Below, in pieces: positions 5,220-6,546 of a DNA stretch of 6,546 nt (position 1 is its first letter; every line of letters begins with the position of its first letter). The stretch spans positions 1 through 6,546 of the forward strand of contig USOF01000070.1 in NCBI GenBank assembly GCA_900556285.1, given 5' to 3'. This DNA comes from an uncultured Collinsella sp. (GTDB lineage Bacteria > Actinomycetota > Coriobacteriia > Coriobacteriales > Coriobacteriaceae). The notes below the pieces were generated by a model, which did not search any database, was not told the DNA's origin, and saw only the letters and a program-made list of their open reading frames with translations. Both the position numbers and the translations under genes were made by a program.

Positions 5220-6546
5220 ATGGCGAACACCCAGAACTATATTAACCACCTGCTGCAGAACACCGGCATTACGCCGGCATGCAGCGAAGAAGAGCGCTTG
5301 GCTGCCGAGGATATCGCTCAGATCTTCCGCAACCACGGCTTTGACCCCGAGGTTCAGGAGTTCAATGCCCCGGCGCCCAGTAGATTGGCATTTGCCGTTA
5401 CCGGTATTCTTGCGTTTGCCGGCGCCCTGCTGATGGGCATCGGCGGCGGTATCGGCTTGGTCGGCACCTTGCTGGCCATTGTCGGCGCCGTTCTTTACGT
5501 GCTCGAGCGCACGGGCCACCCCGTGGTTTCGCGCCTGGGCAAGACGGGCGTGAGCCAAAATGTCATCGCCTACCACAAGGCCTCGGGCCCGCTCGCGTCT
5601 CCGCGCAACCGCCCGGTGGTCGTTGTCGCACACTACGACTCTCCCCGTGCTGAGCTGCTCGCCCGCGAGCCCTATGCTTCGTATCGTGCGCTCATCGCCA
5701 AGCTGTTGCCCGTTGCCACGATTGCCCCTGCTGCCGTTGCCATCCTGCGTATCCTGCCGCTCCCCGGCGCGCTCAAGGTTCTGCTGTGGATTGTCGCGAT
5801 CCTCGCTTCCCTCGTTGCACTTGCCAACGCGGCAAACATCATCTCTAACCGCCACGTTCTTCCCTATACGTCCGGCGCGGTGTGCAACAAGTCTTCTGTC
5901 GCCGCTATGCTCGGCGTTATGGACAACGTTGCTCCCTTCCAGGGCGAGAACGAGTTTCCCGACGATGTTCCGTTCGATACCTATTTTGGGGAGCAGAAAC
6001 GTCGTGCCGAGGAAATGGCGCGCGCGGCGGCGGAGTATGCCGCGGCCCAGCAGCAAAACGACTACGGCAACACCATCGAGTACGAAGAGCCTACCTACGC
6101 CGAGGACGAGTTCGGTCAGCCGATTGCTCCCGACGCTCAAACCGAGCCCGAACAGGGCGAGGCTTTTGACGAGCAGATTGAGGGCTTTGAGGGTGCGTCT
6201 GCTGACGAGACACTGATTGGCGCCATCGTGCCCGAGGATCAGAATCAGGCTGTCCAGGCCGAAGAGTTCAATGACGGGGTTCCCGCTGCCGAGCCGGCGG
6301 AGGAGCCTGCCGAGCCCGAGCCCAAGCTCTATTGCAACGCCGCCGGCAACATCCGCTTTGGTTCGGATGCCATCCGTGCGCTCGGAATGCTTCCCGAGTC
6401 CTGCACACTCGATTACGAGGAGGGCGAGGAGCCGACGTTTGAGCTCGAGCCTGCCCCCGTTGTCACCGTGGGCGATGAGTCTGCCGCGGTTACCGCTGCC
6501 GTTGCCGAGCCCGAGGCGGTGTCCGCGATCGATCCCGCGGCAGGAC
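5220..6546 (+). CDS. Membrane M28-family peptidase-like protein (3' end cut by window)
   Basis: The open frame runs to the window end and gives 442 residues, without a stop. It starts MANTQNYINHLLQNTG, with a helical N-terminal region (8-45). Two hydrophobic segments follow (about 55-75 and 77-95), then an M28-type core: NVIAYHKASG (114-123) and VVVVAHYDSP (133-142), the H-x-D zinc motif with H138 and D140. Two more membrane segments (about 162-180 and 184-208) precede SGAVCNKSSVAAMLGVMD (218-235). That stretch aligns with the family's GANDNASGVA block but has Cys222 where the metal-bridging Asp is expected. From about 240 the chain is acidic and Gln/Ala/Pro-rich, with a compact island NIRFGSDAIRALGMLPESC (377-395). 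The later zinc and catalytic residues (Glu-Glu, Asp, His) would lie beyond the window if present. Basic loops after segment 2 suggest the H-x-D loop faces the cytoplasm. It could be an active aminopeptidase-like enzyme or a degenerate relative. Confidence 0.68.
   Translation, partial: MANTQNYINHLLQNTGITPACSEEERLAAEDIAQIFRNHGFDPEVQEFNAPAPSRLAFAVTGILAFAGALLMGIGGGIGLVGTLLAIVGAVLYVLERTGHPVVSRLGKTGVSQNVIAYHKASGPLASPRNRPVVVVAHYDSPRAELLAREPYASYRALIAKLLPVATIAPAAVAILRILPLPGALKVLLWIVAILASLVALANAANIISNRHVLPYTSGAVCNKSSVAAMLGVMDNVAPFQGENEFPDDVPFDTYFGEQKRRAEEMARAAAEYAAAQQQNDYGNTIEYEEPTYAEDEFGQPIAPDAQTEPEQGEAFDEQIEGFEGASADETLIGAIVPEDQNQAVQAEEFNDGVPAAEPAEEPAEPEPKLYCNAAGNIRFGSDAIRALGMLPESCTLDYEEGEEPTFELEPAPVVTVGDESAAVTAAVAEPEAVSAIDPAAG

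Noticed and set aside
5169..6140. 323-codon minus-strand open frame
   Set aside because: It is antisense to the M28-like gene, whose frame has membrane helices, HYDS and a ribosome site. The antisense protein is Arg/Gly/Gln-rich with no recognisable domain, typical of a shadow in GC-rich DNA.
5560..6216. 218-codon plus-strand frame within the M28-like gene
   Set aside because: The product is almost entirely Ser, Arg, Leu, Pro and Thr, as expected for an off-frame reading of GC-rich coding DNA.

Overview
The window looks like a contig end from a GC-rich Coriobacteriia-type actinobacterium. Collinsella is my best guess, from gene content, base composition and codon use; no marker gene settles it. 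Bases 1-48 are not genomic. They match an Illumina Nextera library adapter (P7 tail, 8-base index, read-2 adapter ending in the 19-bp Tn5 mosaic end), so the genome begins at base 49.

Region by region: 49-210 (+) is the last 53 codons of a D-alanine--D-alanine ligase. It overlaps by 7 bases the start of a 964-residue protein at 204-3098 (+), which fuses a DnaQ-type 3'-5' exonuclease to a DinG/XPD-type helicase with four iron-sulfur cysteines. Two WYL-domain regulators follow on the minus strand, transcribed toward it. A PafB-like gene (3999-5021) comes first and a PafC-like gene (3095-4012) second. They overlap each other, and the second also overlaps the helicase stop codon by 4 bases, so 49-5021 has no gene-free gap. 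A 198-bp divergent intergenic region (5022-5219) holds candidate promoters for both directions, a perfect 10-bp palindrome and a sequence resembling the actinobacterial RecA-NDp/PafBC promoter. From 5220 to the window end (+) lies the first 442 codons of a membrane-embedded M28-like metallopeptidase, which lacks the usual bridging aspartate and carries a long acidic low-complexity segment.

How they may work together: ddl and the exonuclease-helicase look translationally coupled, although one makes peptidoglycan precursor and the other repairs DNA. In mycobacteria PafB and PafC jointly activate the LexA-independent DNA-damage response, so a PafBC-like pair tail-to-tail with a DinG-type repair helicase suggests a DNA-damage theme. 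That link is inference from family resemblance and position. I see no RNA genes, CRISPR array, insertion sequence or convincing intrinsic terminator, and no clear evidence of an undescribed multi-gene system. The most unusual protein is the M28-like one.
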